From: Gangjinia marincola
Lineage (GTDB): Bacteria; Bacteroidota; Bacteroidia; Flavobacteriales; Flavobacteriaceae
Assembly (NCBI RefSeq): GCF_039523415.1
Contig: NZ_BAAAFG010000012.1
Coordinates: 186,001 to 250,000, forward strand
Length of the DNA: 64,000 nt
Reading direction: 5' to 3'
Part shown: piece by piece, positions 8,327 through 16,356 of the stretch
Layout of the letters: each line of letters opens with the position of its first letter
Numbering within the stretch: position 1 is the first letter of the stretch
The notes under the pieces: generated by a model
The model's database searches: none
What the model was told of the DNA's origin: nothing
What the model saw: the letters and a program-made list of their open reading frames with translations, nothing else
Program-made: the position numbers and the translations under genes

Positions 8327-8911
8327 ATGCAAATCACTTTTCTGACTTTCTTAACTCTAGTATCTTTAAACAAAAACATGAATCACATCATTCCTGTGGC
8401 CATTGAAGAAGAGGCTAAAATAGCGCTCTCTTATTATCCTGAGCTGGCAGACACCTACATTGAGTTTAGGTTTAAGGATGGCATCAAAAAGTCTACGATG
8501 CAAGCCCAGCCTACATATACTAGCTTTTTACGCAGCAGGAAAAACAGGTCGTATATTATTTTGATGAACCGTTCCTTCAAAATTGAGGATGAAGAGTATC
8601 TCCTTACCAGTGTTCCTAAAGACGTGCTTATTGGTTGGTTAGGACATGAATTGGGTCATGTAATGGATTACCGGGGTAGGGGAACCGTAGATATGTTGTG
8701 GTTTGGATTTAAGTATTTATACTCTGGTAAGCATATCAAAGAGGTAGAGCGTGCAGCAGATACCTATGCCGTAAAACACGGCATGAAGGATTATATACTA
8801 GCCACTAAAAATTTTATTCTCAACAACAGTAAACTTTCACAAGCCTATAAAGACCGAATTAGAAAATTCTACATGTCACCTGAGGAGATTATGGAGTTGG
8901 TGGCGGAGTAA
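8327..8911 (+). CDS. Putative zinc metalloprotease, HExxH protein
   Basis: The 194-residue protein contains GHELGHVMDY at about residues 106-115, a zinc HExxH motif. EVERAADTYA follows some 30 residues later and could supply a third ligand, as in gluzincin-like peptidases. No signal peptide is convincing: the first 17 residues (MQITFLTFLTLVSLNKN) are weakly hydrophobic, and a second ATG at 8378 (MNHIIPVAIEEEA) may be the true start. The substrate is unknown. An imperfect inverted repeat (ATGATA/TATCAT) at about 8287-8315 lies just upstream. Confidence 0.6.
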   Translation: MQITFLTFLTLVSLNKNMNHIIPVAIEEEAKIALSYYPELADTYIEFRFKDGIKKSTMQAQPTYTSFLRSRKNRSYIILMNRSFKIEDEEYLLTSVPKDVLIGWLGHELGHVMDYRGRGTVDMLWFGFKYLYSGKHIKEVERAADTYAVKHGMKDYILATKNFILNNSKLSQAYKDRIRKFYMSPEEIMELVAE

Positions 8912-9419
8912 GTTCCTCCCCAACCGTCCAAAGGAGGGGCTTTGATCTTTGCCGCGATTGGCAATTTCATCGCATCTTAGACCCTTATCAGGATCTGCTT
9001 TTTACTTTTTCAACACCTCATTTTAGACATCACATTTCGACTCCGCTCAATGTGACAGTACATTCCCGTGCCCGCGTGCCGCCAGAGCTTTAGCGGAGGA
9101 GCAAGGCAGGAATCCCCAAACAACAACTGTAGTGTATACCTATGCTCGTGATGCTTAGTATAAGATTTCTCGTAGCTGTGTTGTTTTGAAATGACGATGT
9201 GAGAAGTCTATATTCTAACAGCGTAGCGGTCTTGTTTCTATATTCTACAAGCATTACGATTTCATGATATATGCTTCGACTGCGCTCAGCATGACAAGAG
9301 AGGTAAATTATTCCAACAGCAAGGCCGTCTAATTTCTAAATTCTATAAGCAAAGCGATCTCTAATCTATGTTGAAATAAAAACCTAAGTAAAAATTGTCC
9401 TCAACTTCAAATGATAATC
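8912..9419. repeat. Non-coding gap with several repeat families
   Basis: I see no gene in these 508 bases. Two small hairpins share the loop TCGACTnCGCTC but have different, complementary arms: CACATT/AATGTG at 9031-9054 and ATGCT/AGCAT at 9271-9293. A 51-bp palindrome-ended unit lies at 9062-9112 and is related to one near 60.9 kb. About four copies of a 26-bp unit resembling TCTATATTCTAnnAGC-N3-GCG begin near 9207, 9237, 9310 (degenerate) and 9335. CCTCCCC and GGAGGGG at about 8915-8939 could form a weak hairpin just after the HExxH gene. Confidence 0.65.
9062..9112. repeat. Interspersed palindrome-ended repeat, copy 1
   Basis: It begins ATTCCCGTGCCCGCGTG and ends GAGCAAGGCAGGAAT, so its ends are near-inverted. 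Read on the minus strand it starts ATTCCTGCCTTGCTCCTCCG, nearly identical to the start of the element at 60892. It is non-coding. Confidence 0.65.
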
Positions 9420-10943
9420 TTAAGAGCGTTCTTTTACAAAGGTCTCCCACACACTAAATTTATCTTCATCCATAACGCGCTCCATTTTTACTTGTCCGCC
9501 CTTCTTTTTGTTATGCTCATTCCAGTCGTGAAATAGGGTAGGATCTATGGTCGTTACTTTGACACCTTTAAGTGCTTTTGAGCGTGCAACCTTATAGTTT
9601 TTGTTGGCGTCTTTTAGAGCTTCGTCCAGTTTTTGAGCAACTTCTTTATCATTGAGGTCTGCGGTTGTTCCTAAATACCAATGGTGATGGAACTCTTCGT
9701 CAATGCGGACTGCAGCTAAGGTAAATTCAGGAATTTCAACGTCATATTCCTCTTCTATTTCTCCTATAGCGGTATTCATTTTATTTACTGAAAGTTGCGA
9801 ACCCACTACGTTTAGAAAAAATTTGGTACGTCCAGTAATCTTGATTTCAGCTTTTTCAATATCGGTAAATTCAATGGTGTCACCGATCAAATAACGCCAA
9901 GCTCCAGAGACTGTACTCATGATTAAGGCATAATCCTGATCCAATTCAACATCTTCTAACATTACGACAGGGGCATCCTGGGTAAGCGAACCATCCGGAT
10001 TGATATATTCAGGTTTAAACGGAACAAACTCAAAGTAGATCCCATTATCGGTCACTAATTTCATCGCATCTGTTTCGGGTCCCTGCTGAAAAGCGATAAA
10101 CCCTTCAGAAGCTAAATAGGTGTCTATCACCGTAATTGGACGCGCCAGGTGTTTATTAAAACTCTTTTCATAGGGTTGAAAGGCGACTCCGCCAGAGGTA
10201 TACACCTGTAGATTAGGCCAAATATCATGAATGGTAGCTACGCCATGATGTTCGATTACTTCTTGCATCATGAGTTCCATCCAGGATGGGATTCCACTTA
10301 AGGCTCCAATATCCCAGGTTTTCGCATTTTCAGCAATCGTTTTGACACGATCATCCCAATTGTCAATTTTTGCAATATCTTCACCGGGTTTGTAATATCC
10401 CTTAAACCAAAAGGGAATATTGCTTGCGCTTATTCCACTAATTTCGCCTTCTAAATGTCCGTCACGTTCTTGTAAGTCTGTTGAACTACCCAACATCATG
10501 ATTTCTTTCTCGTAGAAATCTGCTTCCAGATCAAAATTAGCCAGAGCAGTAACTTGTTGGATTCCGGCAGCGCGAATGGCTTCTATCATCTCATCCGTAA
10601 CGGGAATACGTTTACTGGTTTTTCCCGTGGTGCCAGAGCTTAGGGCGAAGTAAGAGGGGCTTCCGGGCCAGGTGACATTCTTTTCACCTTTATGAAGCTT
10701 TGACCACCATTCAACGTTCATCTTATCATAGTCATGATACGGTACAGCTTCCGCGAAAGCGGTTCTAATATCTACATGAGTGAGAATTTCTTTAAAGTTA
10801 TAGTGTTTCCCAAACGAAGTATCCTTTGCAGTTTCAAGCAATTGGTACAACACTTTTTTCTGCTCTTCTACAGGATTAGCATCTGGGGTAAGTTTATCTT
10901 TTAAATCTATCGCGCCTTTAATAAGGGAACCTAGAATTGCCAT
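9420..10943 (-). CDS. GH3 family acyl-adenylating protein
   Basis: GH3 proteins belong to the ANL (adenylate-forming) superfamily; plant members conjugate auxin or jasmonate to amino acids, and bacterial members are largely uncharacterised. The 507-residue protein carries the phosphate-binding loop LSSGTTGKTSK at residues 101-111. A later YTSGGVAFQPYE strand follows, and the hinge/adenylate motif WRYLIGDTIEF lies near residue 350. The C-terminal lid is about 110 residues. No signal peptide is present, so it is cytosolic. It is last in a minus-strand run with fabV and a thioesterase gene, suggesting an acyl substrate; no amino-acid acceptor can be inferred. Confidence 0.85.
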   Translation of the reverse strand: MAILGSLIKGAIDLKDKLTPDANPVEEQKKVLYQLLETAKDTSFGKHYNFKEILTHVDIRTAFAEAVPYHDYDKMNVEWWSKLHKGEKNVTWPGSPSYFALSSGTTGKTSKRIPVTDEMIEAIRAAGIQQVTALANFDLEADFYEKEIMMLGSSTDLQERDGHLEGEISGISASNIPFWFKGYYKPGEDIAKIDNWDDRVKTIAENAKTWDIGALSGIPSWMELMMQEVIEHHGVATIHDIWPNLQVYTSGGVAFQPYEKSFNKHLARPITVIDTYLASEGFIAFQQGPETDAMKLVTDNGIYFEFVPFKPEYINPDGSLTQDAPVVMLEDVELDQDYALIMSTVSGAWRYLIGDTIEFTDIEKAEIKITGRTKFFLNVVGSQLSVNKMNTAIGEIEEEYDVEIPEFTLAAVRIDEEFHHHWYLGTTADLNDKEVAQKLDEALKDANKNYKVARSKALKGVKVTTIDPTLFHDWNEHNKKKGGQVKMERVMDEDKFSVWETFVKERS

Positions 10944-11034
10944 GGAAAAATTTTTATTCGAAAATAGTTTTCACAGTTGCGAAATCGTCCCAATAAAACG
11001 CTAAAACAAAGGCTATAAGGTGTTAATTCTAGAG

Positions 11035-11511
11035 TTATTCTTGTGATCTTTCAAATGCAGTCAACATCGCATTGGTTTGTTGTTGCAATTTTCTTTTAAA
11101 GAATGAAGTCCAGCCTAACAGATAACCTTTTATGCCCATTGTCTGAGTAGCCCAACGGTGTAAATCAAATTTATCTGTGTGCGTATAAATTAAGCCGTCT
11201 TTTAATTCAAAATTAGCGTTAACAATATTATGTACTTTTCTGCCGGTTTTGCTAAAGAGGTAATGCGTTTCCCAAACGGCGCTTCCGGCCTCATAAGTCT
11301 GTTGGATATCACGATAGGTTACTGTAAAATCTTTACCCAGCTGACTTTGACATAGCATACGCCACATGTTTTTTGCTTCATCACCTTGCAACGTACCGAA
11401 AGCAGGATCTGTAAATGTTATCTCATCGTGATAACAGGCTGCCATAGCATCGCCATCCAGGGCTTTGAATGCACGATAAAATTGCGCTATAATTTGGTCA
11501 GGGGCGCTCAT
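11035..11511 (-). CDS. NTF2-like / SnoaL-type protein
   Basis: The 158-residue protein begins IAQFYRAFKALDGDAMAACY and continues ITFTDPAFGTLQGDEAKNMW, the usual N-terminal helix and first strands of the cone-shaped NTF2-like fold (SnoaL family). Such proteins act as small isomerases, hydrolases or binding pockets. The function here is unknown. Its start overlaps the fabV stop by four bases (ATGA type), which implies translational coupling with FabV. No catalytic residue can be assigned. Confidence 0.75.
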   Translation of the reverse strand: MSAPDQIIAQFYRAFKALDGDAMAACYHDEITFTDPAFGTLQGDEAKNMWRMLCQSQLGKDFTVTYRDIQQTYEAGSAVWETHYLFSKTGRKVHNIVNANFELKDGLIYTHTDKFDLHRWATQTMGIKGYLLGWTSFFKRKLQQQTNAMLTAFERSQE

Positions 11512-12695
11512 TGGAGTCCGGGAATTGCTACCATTTCATTCACCTCTTTGTCGTAATCTATTTCTTCAACTTCAAACCCAAAAAGGTTGAAAAAATCGGT
11601 ATGATAGCCTTTTAAATCACTGATCTCATAAATATTTTCTGTGGTGGCTTGTTCCCAAAGTTGTTCAACCTCTTGCTGAACATCTGCCCGCATCTCCCAG
11701 TCATCAATTCGAATGCGACCTTTATCATCTAGCGGAATTTCATCCACATACAAACGCTCCTTAAACATGCGGTACATTTGTTCAATACAGCCCTCATGAA
11801 TGTTTTTTTCTTTCATGATTTTATATAACAATGAAATGTACAGCGGTATCACCGGAATAGCAGAACTCGCCTGAGTGACCAAGGCTTTGTTAACAGAAAC
11901 ATAGGCTTTTCCCTTTACATCGCTTATTGATGTTGTGATTTCTGAAGCGGTATGTTCTAAATCTTCTTTTGCCTTACCAATGGTACCATCGCGATAGATG
12001 GGTTGGGTAAGATCGGGACCTATGTAGGAGTAGGCCACAGTCATCACATTTTCTGAAAGTACATTAGCTTTATGCAAGGCACTCATCCAGCGTTTCCAAT
12101 CATCGCCTCCCATCACGGTGACCGTATTTTCAATATCGTCGCCTTCGGCTGGTTCGATGTGAACTTGACTGATTTCACCAGTGTGAAAATCCACGGTTTT
12201 ATTCTTAAAGGTTTGCCCTATGGGTTTTAACACCGATCTAAAGCGTTCGCCGGTTTCCGGATGTTGTCTTACCGGTGATGCCAGGCTGTAAATGACCAAA
12301 TCAATTTTTCCTAGGTCTTGTTTGATAAGTTCAACAGTTTGAGATTTAATTTCGGTAGAAAAGGCGTCTCCATTAATACTTTTGGCATACAATCCTTGTT
12401 GTTGCGCTTTTTCTTCAAACGCTGCAGTATTGTACCATCCCGGCGATGCAGGCCGCCCTTCTTTAGGGGGTTTTTCCAAATAAACACCTATAGTAGAGGC
12501 GTGAGAACCAAACGCGGCTGTAATGCGTGATGCAAGTCCAAAACCGGTCGATGATCCTATAACCAACACGTTTTTAGGACCGTCGATCTTTTCTTTAGCG
12601 TTTACATAGTTGATTTGGCGTTCCACTTCTTTAGCGCACCCTGTGGGGTGAGCAGTAAGGCAAATGAATCCGCGTGTTCTGGGAGTGATGATCAT
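11508..12695 (-). CDS. fabV: Trans-2-enoyl-CoA/ACP reductase (NADH), FabV type
   Basis: FabV reduces the trans-2 double bond of enoyl-ACP or enoyl-CoA in fatty-acid synthesis and is a triclosan-insensitive alternative to FabI. The 395-residue length is typical. The start MIITPRTRGFICLTAHPTGC is the highly conserved FabV N-terminus, VLVIGSSTGFGLASR is the NADH-binding loop, and the family's Y-x8-K catalytic pair is Y234 and K243 (IYRDGTIGKAK). It is cytosolic. It lies between DUF4260 and the NTF2-like gene, and the neighbouring thioesterase suggests an acyl-chain role. Confidence 0.95.
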   Translation of the reverse strand: MIITPRTRGFICLTAHPTGCAKEVERQINYVNAKEKIDGPKNVLVIGSSTGFGLASRITAAFGSHASTIGVYLEKPPKEGRPASPGWYNTAAFEEKAQQQGLYAKSINGDAFSTEIKSQTVELIKQDLGKIDLVIYSLASPVRQHPETGERFRSVLKPIGQTFKNKTVDFHTGEISQVHIEPAEGDDIENTVTVMGGDDWKRWMSALHKANVLSENVMTVAYSYIGPDLTQPIYRDGTIGKAKEDLEHTASEITTSISDVKGKAYVSVNKALVTQASSAIPVIPLYISLLYKIMKEKNIHEGCIEQMYRMFKERLYVDEIPLDDKGRIRIDDWEMRADVQQEVEQLWEQATTENIYEISDLKGYHTDFFNLFGFEVEEIDYDKEVNEMVAIPGLQ

Positions 12696-12720
12696 AGTTA
12701 GTTTTAGTTAGATGGGGTTA

Positions 12721-13077
12721 CTAGTTTTTATTATTGGTCCAACCTAAATGTGTATGCTTAAAATGATCTGGATATTTTAAGCCATAGCCCAATATACGAT
12801 CAAATGCTGAATGCCCTAATAAAACACTCCCAGTCAAGACTAACCATTCATCTAAGAAGTACAAGCCTGCGGCAATTACCATAAAAGCGACGCCTTTATG
12901 ATGGAATAGGTTATAGCTTATCGCTCCAAATTTGGTGTTTATCAGGTATCCAAGCATCCCGATATCTGGAGCTAAAAATAAAGCGGCATACCACCACCAG
13001 GCAATGTCAGTAAAGCTAAAGAGTAAAATAGCAAAAATTAGGGTTGCGATTTCTTCTAAGTTTAGGAGAGTTTTCAT
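12721..13077 (-). CDS. DUF4260 family membrane protein
   Basis: The 118-residue protein has about four hydrophobic segments (IATLIFAILLFSF, WWWYAALFLAPDIGMLGYL, VAFMVIAAGLYFL, WLVLTGSVLLGHSAFDRILG). Conserved DIGMLGY and HSAFDRILGYGLKY motifs point to DUF4260, a small integral-membrane family of unknown function. Its start codon overlaps the thioesterase stop (ATGA), so it is translationally coupled to that gene. Confidence 0.8.
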   Translation of the reverse strand: MKTLLNLEEIATLIFAILLFSFTDIAWWWYAALFLAPDIGMLGYLINTKFGAISYNLFHHKGVAFMVIAAGLYFLDEWLVLTGSVLLGHSAFDRILGYGLKYPDHFKHTHLGWTNNKN

Positions 13078-13631
13078 GATGTTTTAAGTTCAATGACTGT
13101 ATTCAATCCCTCTAATTGACCCAAGTACTTTTCTATGTCAAAGGTTTTTGCATCAAATTCTTGTTCGCTGCGTTTGTAATCATCTTTTTTACGCATACGT
13201 TCTACAAATCGGCGTACGTCTTGCTTATACTCCAATTTTAAACCGGGTACAGCCGCATTTTTACCAAGTTCATCTTTAGCCACCATCGTAAAGTAAGAAG
13301 AGTTACAGTGCTTGATGACTCCGGTTTGAATATTTTCGGCTTCTACACGTATTCCAATCACCATACTGGTGCGACCGGTATAATTCACGCTGGCTTTCAT
13401 CGTGACCAGTTCACCCACTTCGATCGGTTGAATAAAATTTACCTTATCCACACTTGCCGTTACGCAGTAATTCCCGCTATGCTTAGAAGCACAGGCAAAG
13501 GCAATTTGATCCAATAAATGGAGGATATAACCTCCATGAATTTTACCGCTAAAATTTGAATGGGAGGGAAGCATAAGTTCCGAAATCACCATGCGCGTTT
13601 CTCGTGGAGTTTTATAAGCGGGCTGATCCAT
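13074..13631 (-). CDS. Acyl-CoA thioesterase, hot-dog fold
   Basis: This 185-residue protein has the hot-dog thioesterase core: NFSGKIHGGYILHLLDQIAF holds the HGG-x-helix, and FIQPIEVGELVTMKASVNYT is the following beta sheet. It resembles the cytosolic BFIT/YciA-type acyl-CoA hydrolases that release free acid and CoA. The C-terminal 45 residues are charged and helical. It is second in the minus-strand run and overlaps the DUF4260 start. The chain-length preference is unknown. Confidence 0.85.
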   Translation of the reverse strand: MDQPAYKTPRETRMVISELMLPSHSNFSGKIHGGYILHLLDQIAFACASKHSGNYCVTASVDKVNFIQPIEVGELVTMKASVNYTGRTSMVIGIRVEAENIQTGVIKHCNSSYFTMVAKDELGKNAAVPGLKLEYKQDVRRFVERMRKKDDYKRSEQEFDAKTFDIEKYLGQLEGLNTVIELKTS

Positions 13632-13632
13632 G

Positions 13633-14001
13633 CTAATTTCGGTTAAAGTGAGGTGATTGCTCTAAGGTTGCATCTGTAATAAAGTAGACCGTATCTCCCC
13701 ACCAAAAGAAGGTGGCGTAGCGTTCTTCATAGGTAAGTTTGACATACTTGCCTTGGTATTCTTGCAGCTTGTCAATAACTTCTTGATTCTTGTCCAATAC
13801 CGAAAAACTAAAAATCTGTGCTCCACTAATTCCCTGACTGATTTCTCCTTCCCAGGTTTTTGAGATGATGCCTTTCTTACTGAACTTGATCAATTCACCC
13901 GCTCTGGTTCCTTCACTGTAAGTGACGAAATAAACGAAGGCAAAATAGGCTAGAAAGAGCACCAAGACTCCACTGATAAATAGAATAAGTATTTTTTTCA
14001 T
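13633..14001 (-). CDS. Hypothetical membrane-anchored protein
   Basis: The 122-residue protein has one N-terminal membrane segment (ILILFISGVLVLFLAYFAFVYFV) and a small soluble domain (KYVKLTYEERYATFFWWGDT) outside the cytosol. I recall homologues being labelled 6-phosphogluconate dehydrogenase, but there is no Rossmann loop or other such motif, so I do not use that name. It lies one base upstream of the thioesterase and is probably the first gene of the operon reaching to the GH3 gene. Confidence 0.6.
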   Translation of the reverse strand: MKKILILFISGVLVLFLAYFAFVYFVTYSEGTRAGELIKFSKKGIISKTWEGEISQGISGAQIFSFSVLDKNQEVIDKLQEYQGKYVKLTYEERYATFFWWGDTVYFITDATLEQSPHFNRN

Positions 14002-14116
14002 AGTATTTTAGTTTTATGCAATAGTCAAGCTATACCATAGAGAACATCCCTCTAAATCTCCCTTCCTTTGAAGGAAGGGTTGGGGATGGATGTAGTTTAT
14101 ATTTTTTTTAATTTTC

Positions 14117-15493
14117 TTACTCACTAATAAACAACTCCTCCTGATCGTTTTCTTCAGCCTTGTTTAACAGCTTTTCATCAATGCTTTTATTGGCCTTGGC
14201 TCCCAGTTTCTTTAATTTTTCTACTTTTTTGATCAGGTTGCCTTTCCCAGTCAGTTTTTTCATGGTGGTTTCATAACTACCCTGCGCAGTTTGCATCTGT
14301 CTACCAACTTTTAAAAGGTCATCTGTAAGAAGCGTAAACTGATCGTAGAGCTTTCCGGCTTCCATGGCAATTTCAATGGCATAGCGCTGCTGCTTTTCAT
14401 TTTGCCACATCGTATCGATGGTTCGCAGGGTGGCGAGTAAGGTGGTAGGTGTGACGATCACAATATTTTTATCAAAGGCTTCGCTGTATAAATTTGAATC
14501 AGAATTCAGTGCCATGGCAAAAGCCGGTTCAATGGGGACAAAAAGCAAGACAAAATCTGGACTTTCAATTTCATACAACTCATGATAGTTCTTGGCAGAA
14601 AGGTCATTCACATGCTTCTTTAAGGCTGCAACGTGTTCTCTTAAATAACGCTCTTGTATTTCTTCATCTTCTTCATTGACATAGCGTTCATAGGCATTGA
14701 GCGAGACTTTAGAATCAATGATCATCTTTTTGCCACCGGGTAAGTGAATAATCACATCTGGGAATACGGTTTTACCTTCTTCGGTCTTAAAGCTGGTTTG
14801 TACTTCATATTCCTGATCTTTTTCTAACCCAGACTTTTCCAAGACACGTTCTAAAACTAGCTCTCCCCAATTGCCGCGCATTTTGGCATCTCCCTTTAAA
14901 GCTTTGGTAAGATTCTTAGCCTCATCACTCATTTGCTTATTCAGGTCTTTTAAACCCAAAATCTGCTCCTTAAGGCTGGCGTGGCGCTCAATGCTCACTT
15001 TATCAGAATCTTCCACTTTCTTTTCAAAGCGAAGGATTTTTTCTTGTAGTGGATTCAAAATTTGCTGAATGTTCTCTTTGTTCTGGCGAGTAAATTTTTC
15101 AGATTTTTGATCCATAATCTTATTGGCTAGATTCTCAAATTCTTTGGTGAATTTTTCTTGGAGTTGCTCAATTTCGGCTTTTTGTTCTACTAATTTTTGG
15201 GTGAGATGATCTGCTTCGCCTTCCTTTCGCGTAAGCGAATCTTTTATAAATTCCCGCTCTCTGCGCAGTTCCTCTTGAATCTTGCGTTCTGTTGAGAGTT
15301 GTTGATCACTTTGGCTTTTTACCTCTTGTAGCTGAGTTTCTTTTTCTGAAAGCTGAAGATTCAATTGCTTATTTCGCTCCTGGAGGGTGCTTTGAGCTGC
15401 TTTTGAGGTGAGTCGGGATAAAAAATAGCCTACTAATCCACCTATGATAAGTGAAGCAAACAGGACTAGGATTAGAAGAACGTCATTATTCAT
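14117..15493 (-). CDS. rmuC: RmuC-family DNA recombination protein
   Basis: RmuC proteins carry a PD-(D/E)xK nuclease-like domain and in E. coli limit recombination at inverted repeats. The 458-residue protein has an N-terminal membrane anchor (VLLILVLFASLIIGGLVGYFL), then a coiled coil over about residues 30-150. The RmuC domain follows, with MRGNWGELVLERVLEKSGL, the core strand FPDVIIHLPGGKKMIIDSKV and FVPIEPAFAMAL. The D and DxK residues of the nuclease-like site are present. An acidic tail ends EENDQEELFISE. Length and order match the family. Confidence 0.92.
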   Translation of the reverse strand: MNNDVLLILVLFASLIIGGLVGYFLSRLTSKAAQSTLQERNKQLNLQLSEKETQLQEVKSQSDQQLSTERKIQEELRREREFIKDSLTRKEGEADHLTQKLVEQKAEIEQLQEKFTKEFENLANKIMDQKSEKFTRQNKENIQQILNPLQEKILRFEKKVEDSDKVSIERHASLKEQILGLKDLNKQMSDEAKNLTKALKGDAKMRGNWGELVLERVLEKSGLEKDQEYEVQTSFKTEEGKTVFPDVIIHLPGGKKMIIDSKVSLNAYERYVNEEDEEIQERYLREHVAALKKHVNDLSAKNYHELYEIESPDFVLLFVPIEPAFAMALNSDSNLYSEAFDKNIVIVTPTTLLATLRTIDTMWQNEKQQRYAIEIAMEAGKLYDQFTLLTDDLLKVGRQMQTAQGSYETTMKKLTGKGNLIKKVEKLKKLGAKANKSIDEKLLNKAEENDQEELFISE

Positions 15494-15509
15494 TCAAACA
15501 AAATTTACC

Positions 15510-15517
15510 CAAAGATA
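15510..15517 (-). promoter_or_regulatory. -7 element TATCTTTG upstream of rmuC
   Basis: The minus strand reads TATCTTTG, matching TAnnTTTG, 17 bases before the rmuC ATG at 15493. No -33 TTG was clear. Confidence 0.4.
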
Positions 15518-15564
15518 AGAAGTTGGAATTACCTAGCCGTGTTGAAATGCGTTCCATTCTACGC

Positions 15565-16353
15565 TTATTCAAGATTCATCTTAAAACTACCTGAAGTTTG
15601 ATCAAATACGATGTATTCTTTGGGGAATAATTGATTAAAAGCGCCGCGTTGAACTAAATTCTCTGAAGTGTCCATGACGACTTTTTTGTGATTAACAAGT
15701 ATTATTTTATCACATAACTGAATTGCCGGATTAATTTCATGAGAAGCAAAAATGATGGTTTTATCCCGCTCATGTGCCAGTTTTTTGAGTAATCCTAAAG
15801 TGTAGGTTTTGTGGAATAGGTCGAGATGAGTCGTGGGCTCATCTAATAAAATGATGGGTGTGTCTTGAGCCAATGCACGCGCCAGCAGCACGCGCTGCAA
15901 CTGTCCATCACTTAATTGATCGCAAGTGGTTGAAGCCATGCTTTGCATATCCACCTCGTGCAGGGCGTTAGTTATTTTTTGTTGATCCAGATTAGAAAGT
16001 TTGCCATTCCAACCTGTATAAGGATGCCTGCCAAGTGCGATGAGTTCGTAGACGGTGAGTCGCTTAGAAATAATTTGATTCGTAAGCACAACGCTGATCT
16101 GTTGTGCAAATTCTGCGGGAGTATATTCCTGAATAGTTTTTTTGTTGAGGTGTATATTTCCGTCAAGCGGAAGTAAAAATCCTGCAAGTGTTTTTAAGAG
16201 GGTAGATTTTCCCGACCCATTGATCCCAATAATGGCGACTAACTCTCCTGAAGAAATCTCAAGATCAATTTGATCTGCGACTAAACGTTCACCTTTTTTT
16301 GAAGCATACCCTATTTTTAGATTGTTTGTATGGATTAATGTTGCTTTCCCCAT
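15565..16353 (-). CDS. btuD: ABC transporter ATPase, vitamin B12 uptake
   Basis: This is the ATP-hydrolysing subunit of a BtuCD/FecCD-type importer. The 262-residue protein has Walker A GINGSGKST at residues 43-51, the signature LSDGQLQRVLLARAL and Walker B IILLDEPTTHLD. An H-loop His lies in IIFASHEINPAIQ. It is third in an operon starting at the binding protein; the stop of the permease and its start are three bases apart. The B12 assignment rests on the divergent riboswitch-controlled receptor, since heme and siderophore importers share this ATPase type. Confidence 0.85.
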   Translation of the reverse strand: MGKATLIHTNNLKIGYASKKGERLVADQIDLEISSGELVAIIGINGSGKSTLLKTLAGFLLPLDGNIHLNKKTIQEYTPAEFAQQISVVLTNQIISKRLTVYELIALGRHPYTGWNGKLSNLDQQKITNALHEVDMQSMASTTCDQLSDGQLQRVLLARALAQDTPIILLDEPTTHLDLFHKTYTLGLLKKLAHERDKTIIFASHEINPAIQLCDKIILVNHKKVVMDTSENLVQRGAFNQLFPKEYIVFDQTSGSFKMNLE

Positions 16354-16356
16354 GAT

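Noticed and set aside
13633..14001. Label 6-phosphogluconate dehydrogenase
   Set aside because: There is no Rossmann motif; the sequence is a membrane anchor plus a small domain.
14060..14080. CCCTTCCTTTGAAGGAAGGG hairpin as a terminator of rmuC
   Set aside because: It has no T-run on the rmuC strand; it is more likely a dispersed repeat.
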